This document shows positions 8,842 to 17,595 of a DNA stretch of 64,000 nt, piece after piece. The position numbers were made by a program, and so were the translations under genes. The DNA is taken from contig NZ_BDBM01000011.1 of NCBI RefSeq assembly GCF_001612985.1, forward strand, positions 62,001 through 126,000, in the 5' to 3' direction. Below the pieces are notes generated by a model. That model saw only the letters and a list, made by a program, of their open reading frames with translations, was not told where the DNA came from and searched no databases. Source of the stretch: Nocardia gamkensis NBRC 108242 (GTDB lineage: Bacteria; Actinomycetota; Actinomycetes; Mycobacteriales; Mycobacteriaceae). Positions within the stretch are counted from its first letter, which is position 1. Every line of letters begins with the position of its first letter.

Positions 8842-9816
8842 CTATCGTGGTAGCAACTTCTCAGCAGACTCGCTTGCGCGCCCCGCGAACCAGTCGATCG
8901 TGCGGCGCAGTCCCTCCGCTCTGCCGACCGAGGGCTCCCAGCCCAGTGCCCGACGGGCCAGCGTGATGTCCGGGCAGCGCCGCTTCGGATCATCGATCGC
9001 GCCGTCGACATAGGTCACCACCGACCGGCTGCCGGTGACCGATCGGATCTCGTCGGCGAGGCGGCGCACGGAGATCTCGTGCGGATTGCCGATGTTGACC
9101 GGTCCCGGGTGGTCGGTGGCCGCCAGCGCCAGCAGGCCGAGCACCGTGTCGTCGACGTAGCACAGGGAGCGGGTCTGCTCGCCGGTTCCGGCGATGGTGA
9201 GCGGTGCGTCCGACAACGCCTGTGCGATGAATGTGGGTACCATCCGGCCGTCGTCGGTACGCATGCGGGGACCGTAGGTGTTGAAAATCCGGGCGATTCC
9301 GGTATCGAGGCCCCGTTCCCGGCGGTGTGCCATGGTCAACGCTTCGGCATACCGTTTCGCCTCGTCGTAGACGCTGCGCGGACCGACCGGATTGACGTGT
9401 CCCCAGTATTGCTCGGGCTGCGGGTGCACCGCCGGGTCGCCGTAGACCTCGCTCGTCGACGCGAGGACGAATCGCGCGTCGTTCCGCTCGGCCAGGTCGA
9501 GGGCGTTGGCAGTGCCGAGTGATCCGGCGCGCAGCGTCTCGATCGGTAGCCGAAGGTAGTCCGGTGGGGAGGCAGCCGACGCGAGGTGGAAGACGACGTC
9601 GAAAAAGCCCAGCGCCGGCCACCGCTCGGTGACGTCGTGCTGGATGAGGTCGAACTCGGGGCGGTCCAGCAGCCCGGCGACATTGTCCACCGTGGAGGTG
9701 GCGAAGTTGTCCAGCGCGACCACGGCGGTGCCCGCGTCCAGCAACTGTTCGCACAGGTGTGATCCGACGAATCCGCAACCACCGGTGACCAAGGCGCGTT
9801 CGTATTGTGCGGACAT
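8842..9816 (-). CDS. NAD-dependent epimerase/dehydratase, UDP-xylose synthase-like
   Basis: A 324-residue extended SDR closely patterned on UDP-glucuronate decarboxylase, which makes UDP-xylose. Visible are TGGCGFVGSHL for NAD binding, HLASAASPPDYLRLP, TSEVYGDPAVHPQPE, the catalytic YDEAK, and RIFNTYGPRMRTDDGR; the last three are near diagnostic for the UXS family. The ATG at 9814-9816 leaves 8 bp to the GT4 stop. It would use UDP-glucuronate from the dehydrogenase at 1-999. A UDP-apiose/xylose synthase or a plain 4-epimerase is a less likely alternative. About 100 bp separate it from the carbamoyltransferase, the widest gap in the operon. Confidence 0.85.
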   Translation of the reverse strand: MSAQYERALVTGGCGFVGSHLCEQLLDAGTAVVALDNFATSTVDNVAGLLDRPEFDLIQHDVTERWPALGFFDVVFHLASAASPPDYLRLPIETLRAGSLGTANALDLAERNDARFVLASTSEVYGDPAVHPQPEQYWGHVNPVGPRSVYDEAKRYAEALTMAHRRERGLDTGIARIFNTYGPRMRTDDGRMVPTFIAQALSDAPLTIAGTGEQTRSLCYVDDTVLGLLALAATDHPGPVNIGNPHEISVRRLADEIRSVTGSRSVVTYVDGAIDDPKRRCPDITLARRALGWEPSVGRAEGLRRTIDWFAGRASESAEKLLPR

Positions 9817-9824
9817 GGTCTCGC

Positions 9825-11123
9825 CTACCCGTTGCCGTTCGCGGGAATGCCGTGATCTATCGAGGATGACCCGGTGGCAAGCCCGTCGCTGTCCCCGGCG
9901 CGGCCGTCGGTGGGCCCGCTTTCGTTCTGCGCCCGTACGGTCGCGGCGGCCACCCGCCGGTACGCGTGCAGGGTCTCGGTGGCGATCCGATCCCACGAGT
10001 AGCGCGCTTCGACGCGCTCGCGCCCGGCGCGACCGTAGCTCTGCCCGATCGCAGGCGTGGCGAGAAGTTCGCGGACCGCGTCGGCCAGCTCCGCCGGTGC
10101 CCGGGGTGGGACCAGCCTGCCGGTCACCCCGTCCACGACGGTGTCGATGAGACCTCCGACCGCGGTCGCGACCACGGGAACCCCGCAAGCCATCGCCTCC
10201 AGCGGTGTGATGCCGAAGGGTTCGTACCACGGCGTGCACACGACCACGTCCGCCGACCTCAGTAGCGGGGCCATCCGAGTCCGCGGCACCTGGCCCAGCA
10301 GATGGAGCCGGTCGCGCACACCGAGTTCCGCCGCCAGTGCGAGCAGCCGCCTGCCTTCGGGATCATCGGCCACGTCGCCGTCGTCCGGGCCGCCCACCAA
10401 GATCAACTCGGTGCCGGGCAAGCTGGTGAGCGCGGTGATCGCGGTGTCGAAACCTTTGCGCGGCACCAATCTGCCCACGCTGACCATCCGGTGCCCGGCC
10501 GATCGCGGTGCGCTCGGTCCGTCGGGCGTGAACTGGACGAGATCCACGCCGCACGGAATCACCGAGGTCCGCGACCGCGGCACACCCATCCTGGCCAATT
10601 CGAAGATCTCGTCGGTGCAGGTGGCGATGATGCGGTCGGTCTGTGTGGCGATCAATCGTTCGAGGCGCACCCGGTTGGCGGGGCTGGTGTCGTTCGCCCC
10701 CTGATGGCGGCGTTTCACCACACCCAGCGCGTGAAAGGTCTGCACCACCGGCAGGGTGGCGGGGCGAGCGGCTCGCAGGGCGGCCAGGCCGGACATCCAG
10801 AAATGCGCGTGCACCACGTCTGGGCGCTGATGCCGCCAGTGCGCTCGCAGAAACGCGCCGAAATCGCCCATGTGCGGTAGCAATTCGTCCTTCGGCAGGG
10901 GATGGGCGGGCCCGGCCGGGACGCGGATCACGCGATAGCCCTGTTCTGTGGTCACAGTGTGCGGCGCCCGCGCCTCCTCCCGGCGCGTGTAGACGGTGAC
11001 CTCGTGCCCCTGTCGGCACAGGGCCGCGGACAGTTCCGCCACATGAACGTTCTGTCCGCCGGCATCGACCCCGCCCAGCGCGGCGAGTGGGCTGGCGTGC
11101 TCGGACACCATCGCGATCTTCAT
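9825..11123 (-). CDS. Glycosyltransferase family 4
   Basis: A 432-residue GT-B retaining glycosyltransferase. The N-terminal domain has MVSEHASPLAALGGVDAGGQ, the glycine-rich acceptor loop also seen in sucrose-synthase-like and MshA-like enzymes, and HAHFWMSGLAAL. The C-terminal donor domain has VGRLVPRKGFD and YEPFGITPLEAMACGVPVV with the EX7E glutamates. The ATG at 11121-11123 matches the family start; the longer open frame to 11567 overlaps the next gene. The C-terminal 25 residues are polar and low in complexity. Spacing is 8 bp to the epimerase gene. Sugar specificity is not visible. Confidence 0.88.
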   Translation of the reverse strand: MKIAMVSEHASPLAALGGVDAGGQNVHVAELSAALCRQGHEVTVYTRREEARAPHTVTTEQGYRVIRVPAGPAHPLPKDELLPHMGDFGAFLRAHWRHQRPDVVHAHFWMSGLAALRAARPATLPVVQTFHALGVVKRRHQGANDTSPANRVRLERLIATQTDRIIATCTDEIFELARMGVPRSRTSVIPCGVDLVQFTPDGPSAPRSAGHRMVSVGRLVPRKGFDTAITALTSLPGTELILVGGPDDGDVADDPEGRRLLALAAELGVRDRLHLLGQVPRTRMAPLLRSADVVVCTPWYEPFGITPLEAMACGVPVVATAVGGLIDTVVDGVTGRLVPPRAPAELADAVRELLATPAIGQSYGRAGRERVEARYSWDRIATETLHAYRRVAAATVRAQNESGPTDGRAGDSDGLATGSSSIDHGIPANGNG

Positions 11124-11154
11124 GATTCCGCCTTCTGTCTCCGGGACACTGCCT

Positions 11155-12132
11155 TCATCGGGTGACCTCGGCGAGGAGGGAATCCCACCGGCGCAGGAAG
11201 ACCTCGAGGCCGTGATGTTCCAGCGCGAATTGCCGTCCCGACTTGCCCGCGAGCACCGCCAGATCGGGTTCGTGGAGGAATTCGTGGAACTTCGCGGTGA
11301 GCGCCGCGACGTCGGAAGAGAGCGCACCGGCCTCCGGCGGCACCGCGCCGACGGCCTCGGTGGTGGCGAGGGCGACCACCGGCATGGCCAGGTGCATGGC
11401 CTCCAGAAGCGACAATCCGAGGGAGGTCCACCGCGCGGTGTGCAGATACACCCTCCTGCGCGCCATTTCCGGATGCAGCACCGACTGGCGGAGGTCACCG
11501 ATGCCGCGAATCGGGTGGGCGGTGGGCCGGTCGGTGGTGAAGGCGTCCGCTCCGATCCCGTACACATCGACCGGTCCCGCCATCGCGAAGTCGGGCAGCA
11601 GATCGCTTCCGGTGATCCTTCCGCGCCGCATCGGTTCGTTGATCAGGGCCACGCCGTGCGGCAGTTCGCCGGTGTACAGCGCGCCGGGGTCCACGATGCC
11701 GTGTGGCACAACCCGGGTGGGCGCGCGTCCGCTGTCCCACATCAGGTTGTTGAAATGCGTGACGTGCACGATCGGGATGTCGGTGCGATCCGCCAGCGGA
11801 TGCCTGGTGGTGGCCGCGCTGGGACGTGGCGTGTTGTGCTCGACGTAGACCGCCGGAATGTCGGCGCCGGGACGACGCCCGAGCCATCGCTCGGCGAGAT
11901 CGATTTCCTCAGGGCGCTGGAGAACGACCACGTCCGGCTCGGCGTCGCGCAACGCCGTCGCGGGCACCTCCTCGGCGGAGGGCCAGTCGCGGCCGCACCG
12001 TCCGCGCCCCCACGGGCCACCGCCGTCCACCACCGGCATCAGGTATCGGTGCGGCCCTCGGACGAACGACGTCGTCCATGAGCCGTGCACGTGCCACAGC
12101 AGCACGGTCAGCCGTTCGGTGATTGCGGCCAT
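11155..12132 (-). CDS. Glycosyltransferase, GT4-like (first gene of the sugar operon)
   Basis: About 325 residues. The N-terminal half (LLWHVHGSWTTSFVRGPHRY) is unlike most GT4 proteins, while the C-terminal half has TSLGLSLLEAMHLAMPVVAL, the EX7E donor-binding motif of GT4/GT1-like enzymes, and VEHNTP/VTHFNN histidines that may line the acceptor site. The ATG at 12130-12132 is chosen; a GTG at 12180 in frame would add 16 residues. It begins the minus-strand operon, back to back with the aldehyde dehydrogenase at 12284, so the operon promoter probably lies in 12133-12283. Function beyond glycosyl transfer is unknown. Confidence 0.75.
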   Translation of the reverse strand: MAAITERLTVLLWHVHGSWTTSFVRGPHRYLMPVVDGGGPWGRGRCGRDWPSAEEVPATALRDAEPDVVVLQRPEEIDLAERWLGRRPGADIPAVYVEHNTPRPSAATTRHPLADRTDIPIVHVTHFNNLMWDSGRAPTRVVPHGIVDPGALYTGELPHGVALINEPMRRGRITGSDLLPDFAMAGPVDVYGIGADAFTTDRPTAHPIRGIGDLRQSVLHPEMARRRVYLHTARWTSLGLSLLEAMHLAMPVVALATTEAVGAVPPEAGALSSDVAALTAKFHEFLHEPDLAVLAGKSGRQFALEHHGLEVFLRRWDSLLAEVTR

Positions 12133-12283
12133 GCCGGTAGCTCTTGCCTTTAACTCCCCGACCAAACCTGGTTTCCGCACCTGTTAGCAATCTGTCAGCT
12201 ATCGACATGTGTGTGCCGTCGCTTCCGGGTGGCCGCTGACGGAGACGGCGGTGCCGACGAGTTTGAACAGGGGGTGCCAGGTA

Positions 12284-13687
12284 ATGGCTCGCGATATGAG
12301 CGCACCGAACGCTGTCACGTTTCCCACCGAGAATCGGGCAACCGAAATGATCGAGATACTCGATCCCGCTACCGGTGCCACCGTCGGCCATGTGCCCATG
12401 ACCGGCCTCGCGGAGATCGATCGGCGGGTCGGGCTGGCCGATCGGGTCCAGCCGACGTGGGCGCGCACCGCATCCGCGGAGCGGGCCGCCGCACTGCGCG
12501 CCGGTGCAGCCTTGCTGCGTGAGTGCGCCGACGAGCTGGCCGAGCTCAACCGTGTCGAAACAGGACGCCCGCGGTCCGAAGGCGAACAAGGTGTGCTGAC
12601 CGGTGCCGCGACGTTGGAGCAGTACGCCGAGCTGGGGCCACTGCACCGGGGAAAGGCCCTGCAAGGAGACTTCGAGGCGACCGACCTCATGGTGTGGGAG
12701 CCGTGCGGCGTCGTCGTCGCGCTGACACCGTGGAACGACCCGGTCGCGGTGTCCTGCGGCTTGCTCGGCGCGGCGCTGGCCACCGGGAACACGGTCGTCT
12801 ACAAGCCGAGCGAACGCGCACCGCATACCGGCGGTCTGCTCGGTGAATTGCTCGCCCGTGCCCTTCCCGAGGGAGTGCTGCAGACGGTCCAAGGCGACGG
12901 GAGGATCGGCGCGCTGCTCGCCGCGCGCACCGATGTGGACGTCGTCGCGCACGTCGGCAGCACCGCCACGGGGCGGTCGATCGCGAAGAGTGTGGCGGCT
13001 ACCGGCGCCAAGGCGTTGCTGGAAAACGGCGGCAACGACGCGCTCGTCGTCGACGCCGGGGTGGATCCCGTCTGGGCCGCCGGGCAGGCAGCGCTCGGCG
13101 CGTTCGCGAACTCCGGCCAGATCTGCGTGTCCGTCGAAAGGATCTTCGTGCACCGGGATGTCGCGGAGGCCTTTCTGGCGGCGCTGGTCGCCGAAGCCGA
13201 GTCCTGGAAGACGGCGCCGTTGGTCGACCGGCGTCATCGCGATCAGGTCCACGCCCACGTGCGCGACGCGGTGGACCTCGGGGCCGATCTGCTGACCGGC
13301 GGAGCGGTGCCCGACGGCGCCGGTGCGCACTATCCGGCAACCGTGCTGGCGCACTGCGATTCGAACATGCGCATCATGCGGGAGGAAACCTTCGGTCCGA
13401 TCGCGCCGGTGCGGCGGGTGGACACGTTCGAGCAGGGCATCGCGGAGGCCGCCGCCGACGACTACGGGCTCGCGGCAACCGTACTCACTCCATCGATGGC
13501 CCATGCCCAGCACGCCTGGCGAGAATTGCCGGTCGGCACGGTGAAGATCAACGCTGTGTTCGGTGGGGCGCCCGGCGGAGCGGCGCACCCCCGGCGGGCC
13601 AGCGGGTCGGGCTTCGGCTACGGACCCGAATTGCTCGACGAGATGACTCGGACGAAGGTCGTGCACCTGCGCCCGGCGCCCCACTGA
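12284..13687 (+). CDS. NAD(P)-dependent aldehyde dehydrogenase
   Basis: A 467-residue ALDH-superfamily enzyme that oxidises an aldehyde to the acid. TPWNDPVAV marks the oxyanion asparagine, GSTATGRSIAK the cofactor glycine motif, LLENGGNDALVV the general-base glutamate (normally LELGGK, so the following residues differ), and SGQICVS the catalytic cysteine. EETFGPIAPV is the usual C-terminal motif. The ATG at 12284 is picked; an open frame begins at 12209 but its first 25 residues resemble nothing in the family, and ATGs at 12296 and 12347 are also possible. It stands alone, divergent from the sugar operon. The substrate is unknown. Confidence 0.85.
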   Translation: MARDMSAPNAVTFPTENRATEMIEILDPATGATVGHVPMTGLAEIDRRVGLADRVQPTWARTASAERAAALRAGAALLRECADELAELNRVETGRPRSEGEQGVLTGAATLEQYAELGPLHRGKALQGDFEATDLMVWEPCGVVVALTPWNDPVAVSCGLLGAALATGNTVVYKPSERAPHTGGLLGELLARALPEGVLQTVQGDGRIGALLAARTDVDVVAHVGSTATGRSIAKSVAATGAKALLENGGNDALVVDAGVDPVWAAGQAALGAFANSGQICVSVERIFVHRDVAEAFLAALVAEAESWKTAPLVDRRHRDQVHAHVRDAVDLGADLLTGGAVPDGAGAHYPATVLAHCDSNMRIMREETFGPIAPVRRVDTFEQGIAEAAADDYGLAATVLTPSMAHAQHAWRELPVGTVKINAVFGGAPGGAAHPRRASGSGFGYGPELLDEMTRTKVVHLRPAPH

Positions 13688-13826
13688 GGGATGCCCCACG
13701 GTGCGGCCACCGAGCCGGGGAGATCACGCGCGGCCGATCGACCTGCGGGGCAACGGGTATGCGCCGACACGGTCACCGGGTGGGCCGGACGTGCTCGCCG
13801 AAGCGTTATGTGGGCCGACGCTCGTC

Positions 13827-14660
13827 TCACCGGGCCGGTCCGCCTCCGGCGCTGCGCCACGGCAGGCGCAGAGAAATGGCCGGACGGGTGTATGCCCATT
13901 GGGCGACGGCGGTGACGGCCGAGCCCAGCGAGGTGAGGCCGGTGAGCAGGGGCCAATGGGTGAGTCCGGCGGTGTCGTAGGAGACCTGCCGGATTCCCGG
14001 CGCGATGAGGCTGCCATTGCCGAAGGCCCAGCTGGTCACCATTCCGATCTGCCCACCCAGGTCGGTGGTCCGGGCGAGCATGGCGCGTAACTCGGGGGCC
14101 TTGCTGTTGATGTAGAGCACCGTCAGCAAGACGAGAGCGGCGGTGGTCACGGTGGAAACCGTCGCCGCGTGCGACAAAGTGTCGGTGCGAAGCCGGAGGT
14201 TCGCCGCGACCAGGCAAACGGTGACGACGACCGCGCCGGCGGAAAGCAACGCCAGGGCGCCGCTGATGCGGGCTGTAGGCGGTTGCTCGGACGACCAGGT
14301 GTTCAGGAACGAGGTGGTCGCGGTGATCCGGCCGAAGGCGTTGGCACTGGCTTTGCCGTCCGCCCCCGCGGCACGGAGCCACGGCTGGAACAGCAGGATC
14401 AGTGTGACAACGCTGCCGACCGCGGCGCTCAGGTAACCCCAGTGGCCGTCCAGCGTCGACAGGTCCGCCCGGAGACCGGCGAGCCTTCCCGGCGCAGTGC
14501 TCGGTAGTCGTTCGAGCCGAGTGTCCTTCGCTGACCACGGGGTTGGCTGCACTTCGCTCCGAATCGAGGATGGTTCGGCGTCGAGAACCGAGGCGGATAC
14601 GGCGGTCCCCGACCGCGGTCGTCCGTGCGCACGGCCCGGCAGAAGGGGGTATCCGGACAC
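13827..14660 (-). CDS. Uncharacterised four-helix membrane protein
   Basis: A 277-residue protein I cannot assign to a family. The first 70 residues are polar. Four hydrophobic segments follow: about 80-98 (YLSAAVGSVVTLILLF), 133-155 (GALALLSAGAVVVTVCLVAA), 165-185 (TVTTAALVLLTVLYI), and a weaker one near 240-255. The segment between helices 1 and 2 and the stretch after helix 3 would lie on the same side and contain Trp/Tyr and short Gly-rich patches. The GTG at 14660 is the longest start; a shorter start near residue 30 is possible. It stands between the ALDH gene and a relic ORF, with no operon context. Confidence 0.62.
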   Translation of the reverse strand: MSGYPLLPGRAHGRPRSGTAVSASVLDAEPSSIRSEVQPTPWSAKDTRLERLPSTAPGRLAGLRADLSTLDGHWGYLSAAVGSVVTLILLFQPWLRAAGADGKASANAFGRITATTSFLNTWSSEQPPTARISGALALLSAGAVVVTVCLVAANLRLRTDTLSHAATVSTVTTAALVLLTVLYINSKAPELRAMLARTTDLGGQIGMVTSWAFGNGSLIAPGIRQVSYDTAGLTHWPLLTGLTSLGSAVTAVAQWAYTRPAISLRLPWRSAGGGPAR

Positions 14661-14969
14661 TAAGAGGCGGGCAGCGTTCGATGAATGATTGCGATCAGCG
14701 CGATCCGATTACCGGCACCGCCATGCCACGAGGTCTCGCTGCCTTGGTCCGATCGGACTCGATCGCTCCGTTGTGCGCAGCTGTCACATCCTGCTGACTT
14801 CGTGCGGCAGTTCACCGTTCGAGCAACTGATCGGTGCGCGCCCCTGCTGCGTCGAGTCGGTATGGGCCACCGGGAATGGGTTGCGGACCCGAGCGGGTGC
14901 CCTAGCGGGCTGTCCCGCGACGATCCTCGCTCGCCTGGAACAGGGGAATTCGCGAAGAGGGGAAGCCGT
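14661..14969. other. Intergenic, 309 bp, no gene seen
   Basis: No frame here looks coding on either strand. It lies between the divergent membrane-protein gene and the FAD-enzyme relic, and must hold any promoter for the relic. The last 15 bases contain a usable ribosome binding site (GAGGGGAAG) for the ATG at 14970. Confidence 0.5.
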
Positions 14970-15266
14970 ATGAGCACCCAAATCAACGTGATCGGTGGTG
15001 GTCTGGCCGGAGACGAGGCCGCGCCCGACCATCGCGAGCGCGCCACCTTCCGGCACACGGCAACCGCGAAGGGGCGCACCGGTGCGCTGGACCTGCCGGG
15101 GCAGACCTGGCGCGACCGGCCCGCCATCGATCGGGGCGACGACGTCTACCTTGCCGGCGACATGGTGGCCGCACCCGGCATGCGCGGCGAGATCTCCATC
15201 AACAGCGCCCTGCCCGCCGCCGCCTCCCTGAAAGCGCACACCCGCGTCGACGCCGCCGATCGGTAG
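14970..15266 (+). pseudogene. Relic of an FAD-dependent oxidoreductase (internal deletion)
   Basis: The 98-residue frame joins two ends of an FAD/NAD(P)-binding oxidoreductase. Residues 1-15 (INVIGGGLAG) are the N-terminal dinucleotide motif, where the family normally continues into helix A. The C-terminal half has DDVYLAGDMVAAPGMRGE followed by SINSALPAA, the typical last FAD-binding strand and helix of phytoene-dehydrogenase-like proteins. The roughly 300-400 residues between are missing, so no active enzyme is possible. A good ribosome binding site (GAGGGGAAG) is still present. Interpretation as a deletion relic is inference from motif order. Confidence 0.55.
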
Positions 15267-15360
15267 GCGGGAAGGTCGGGGTCGAATCAAGGCAGTCGCG
15301 GTCCGGCTCGAGCGCCGCGGAGCATCGGCGACGGGTACGCGCGAGTGCCGGACCGGGGTG

Positions 15361-15407
15361 GGGTGGGGTGACCGACTCGTCGGAGGGGAGAGCCGGTCAC
15401 ACCACCC
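15361..15407. terminator. Stem-loop downstream of the FAD relic
   Basis: Arms at 15361-15374 and 15394-15407 pair over 14 positions with one mismatch, around a 19-base loop. There is no T-run beyond TTC. It could end transcription of the relic; the function is not certain. Confidence 0.35.
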
Positions 15408-15548
15408 TTCGCTGAATCCCGTTGCGGCGCAGTGTAGGACCCTGGATGTGCCGGGTCGGCGACGCGCGGGAGTGCGCAACGCCGTGCGATCGACCGGTGG
15501 AACGGCCGAAAGATGAACCCGGGGAGGTAGGGGAGATACAGTACGGCC

Positions 15549-16148
15549 GTGACAGAGCACCGATCGCCCATCGGCGGGGATCGCTCGCAGGACCTCGGAG
15601 TGCCGCCTTCGCTGGACCTCCGATCCGCCGACTGGTCGAGTTCCGATGAGACCCTTGCCCGGCTGTTCCAACGTGTCGAGGCGTATGCCATAGACGCGCG
15701 CGATTGGTATTCGAGGGACAGCCTAACGAAGCGGCGAACCAGCCTGGCCCTCACCGCGACGACGCTCGTTCTGGGCCTACTCGGAATATTGGTGCCGTTA
15801 CTGACCACCGCCGGAGTGCACGCCATCGACCCGAGCTGGGGATACGTCCTGCTCGCTTGCGCGGCCGGAGGCGCCGGATTCGACCGCTTCTTCGGCGTCT
15901 CCACCGCGTGGATGCGCGATCTCCGCAGCGCGCAGTCGATCAACGCGATGTTGTGCGACTTCCAACTGGAATGGGCATCGGTCTCGCGGGCCGCCGCCAA
16001 TTCCAACGGGGAGATAGACCGCCGGATGGGACTGCTGAGGGATTTCTCCTACCGGGTCAACGAGGTGATCGCCCACGAAACGGATAGCTGGGCCGGCCAA
16101 TCGCAACCCTCGGTCACCGCGCGGATGGGCAAATTCGATCGGAGGTAG
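15549..16148 (+). CDS. SLATT-domain two-TM membrane protein
   Basis: A 199-residue protein matching the SLATT (SMODS/SLOG-associating two-TM effector) pattern: a short helix with YAIDARDWYSRDS before the membrane, TM1 at about 62-85 (LALTATTLVLGLLGILVPLL), a brief loop with GVHAID, TM2 at about 95-115 (GYVLLACAAGGAGFDRFFG), then STAWMRDLRSAQ and an amphipathic helix DFQLEWASVSRAA. Families of this type are predicted pore-forming effectors or membrane anchors of nucleotide-sensing conflict systems. No nucleotidyltransferase or SLOG partner lies next to it; neighbours are an FAD relic and an SDR-PPOX fusion on the same strand. GTG start; GGGGAGGTAGGGG lies about 15-25 bases upstream. Assignment rests on pattern only. 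Confidence 0.72.
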   Translation: MTEHRSPIGGDRSQDLGVPPSLDLRSADWSSSDETLARLFQRVEAYAIDARDWYSRDSLTKRRTSLALTATTLVLGLLGILVPLLTTAGVHAIDPSWGYVLLACAAGGAGFDRFFGVSTAWMRDLRSAQSINAMLCDFQLEWASVSRAAANSNGEIDRRMGLLRDFSYRVNEVIAHETDSWAGQSQPSVTARMGKFDRR

Positions 16149-16240
16149 ACCCCGGCGGCGCCGACGACGGGCGAGCGGCAGCGGCGGTCACCCATCCTGA
16201 ACTAGTTGATCAGCTGAAATGTACCGTCGGGGTGACATAA

Positions 16241-17512
16241 ATGAACTCGTCGGTTAAATTTCGGTCCATGAAGCATGTAGTGATCGCGGGTGGAACCGAT
16301 GGGATCGGCCGGGCCGTCGCGCTCGACCGCCTGGCCGCCGGGGACGTCGTCGTGGTGATCGGGCGAGACCCGGTGAAAGGCAAGAACTTTCTCGCCGCCG
16401 CCGAGGCGCTCGGTTCGGCCGACCGCGCGCACTTCGTACCGGCCGATCTGAGTTCGATCGCGGCGACTCGCGCCGCGATCGACGCTGTCCGCGCCCCGTT
16501 CACCACAGTGGATGCCCTGGTGCTGTGCGCTCGGCACTACCGGTCCGATCGGCTGGTGACCGCGGAAGGCTTCGAATACACCTTCGCGCTGTTCTACCTG
16601 AGCCGGTTCGTGCTCAGCTACGAACTCGGCGATCTGTTGAGCACCGCCGCGAACCCGGTCATCGTGAATGTGGCCGGTCCGGGCAGCGGCACCGGTGAGA
16701 TCCGCTGGGACGACCTCGGTCACGAGCGTGACTACCACGGTATGCACGCTCTCGCCCAGGGCGGACAGCTCAACGACCTGCTCGGCATCGAGTTCGCGCG
16801 CCGGCCGGTATCGGCGCGGGTGCGCTATGTACTGCTGCATCCGGGGGTGGTGAATACCGCCCTGTCCGGAGACTACGACGCCGAGATGGCGGCCCGGATC
16901 GAAACGCTGCGCCGCACCGCGCAACCGATCGACGTGGCGATCGGCCCGATCCTCGCAGTGCTGGACGATCCGCCGGCCGAGGCACTGACCGCGATCGTCC
17001 AGGGACAACCTGTGGACGTCCACGGACCCGCGTTCGATACCGCGGCGGCCGCGAGACTGTACGACGAGACGACGAAGTTGCTCGGCCGTCTGCAACCGGC
17101 CGCGCTCGGCGTTTCCCCGGTCAGGTTGCGGCAGGTCCTCGACTCACCGGTATTCGGCATCGTGTCCACTGTCCAGCCCGACGGCAGCCCACATCAGTCG
17201 GTGGTGTGGATACTCCGCGACGGCGACGACGTCCTGTTCGCGGTAGCGGCGGGTAGCCGCAAGGAGCGCAACCTGCGCCGTGACCCTCGCGTCAGCGTGC
17301 TGGTCACCCCGCCCGAACAGCCCTACACCTACGCCGCGATCCGCGGCACCGCCACCCTGGCCGAAGGCGGCTCGGAAGTGCGAGATCGGCTGGCGCTTAA
17401 ATACACCGGGATGACCTACGCCGAGCACAACCCGGAAGCCGCGGCCGCCTACGGCGACATCCCGATCGTCACCGTCCGGGTGACTCCCGACCGGGTCGTC
17501 GGAAGGCTCTGA
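16241..17512 (+). CDS. Fusion of an SDR-like domain and a PPOX-class (F420/FMN) split-barrel domain
   Basis: A 423-residue protein. Residues about 10-270 are SDR-like, with VIAGGTDGIGRAVA for NAD(P) and the VNVAGPG strand. The usual YxxxK catalytic pair is not recognisable: the matching place reads HALAQGGQLND. Residues about 290-423 are a flavin/F420-binding split barrel of the PPOX family (LDSPVFGIVSTVQPDGSPHQ, RKERNLRRDPRVSVLV, YAAIRGTATL). In actinomycetes the barrel usually uses F420 or FMN. An ATG at 16268 just before the Rossmann strand is an alternative start; GGGGTGA sits 5 bases before the chosen ATG. The fusion suggests two linked redox or hydride-transfer steps, but a degenerate SDR could also be a regulatory or scaffold domain. 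Confidence 0.8.
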   Translation: MNSSVKFRSMKHVVIAGGTDGIGRAVALDRLAAGDVVVVIGRDPVKGKNFLAAAEALGSADRAHFVPADLSSIAATRAAIDAVRAPFTTVDALVLCARHYRSDRLVTAEGFEYTFALFYLSRFVLSYELGDLLSTAANPVIVNVAGPGSGTGEIRWDDLGHERDYHGMHALAQGGQLNDLLGIEFARRPVSARVRYVLLHPGVVNTALSGDYDAEMAARIETLRRTAQPIDVAIGPILAVLDDPPAEALTAIVQGQPVDVHGPAFDTAAAARLYDETTKLLGRLQPAALGVSPVRLRQVLDSPVFGIVSTVQPDGSPHQSVVWILRDGDDVLFAVAAGSRKERNLRRDPRVSVLVTPPEQPYTYAAIRGTATLAEGGSEVRDRLALKYTGMTYAEHNPEAAAAYGDIPIVTVRVTPDRVVGRL

Positions 17513-17595
17513 GCCGCCGCGACCCGCGGACGGGCGGCCGTCGGCGCGATCCGCAGGGGACCGCGTCGCGCCGACGCGAAGGTGCGAACGGTGGG

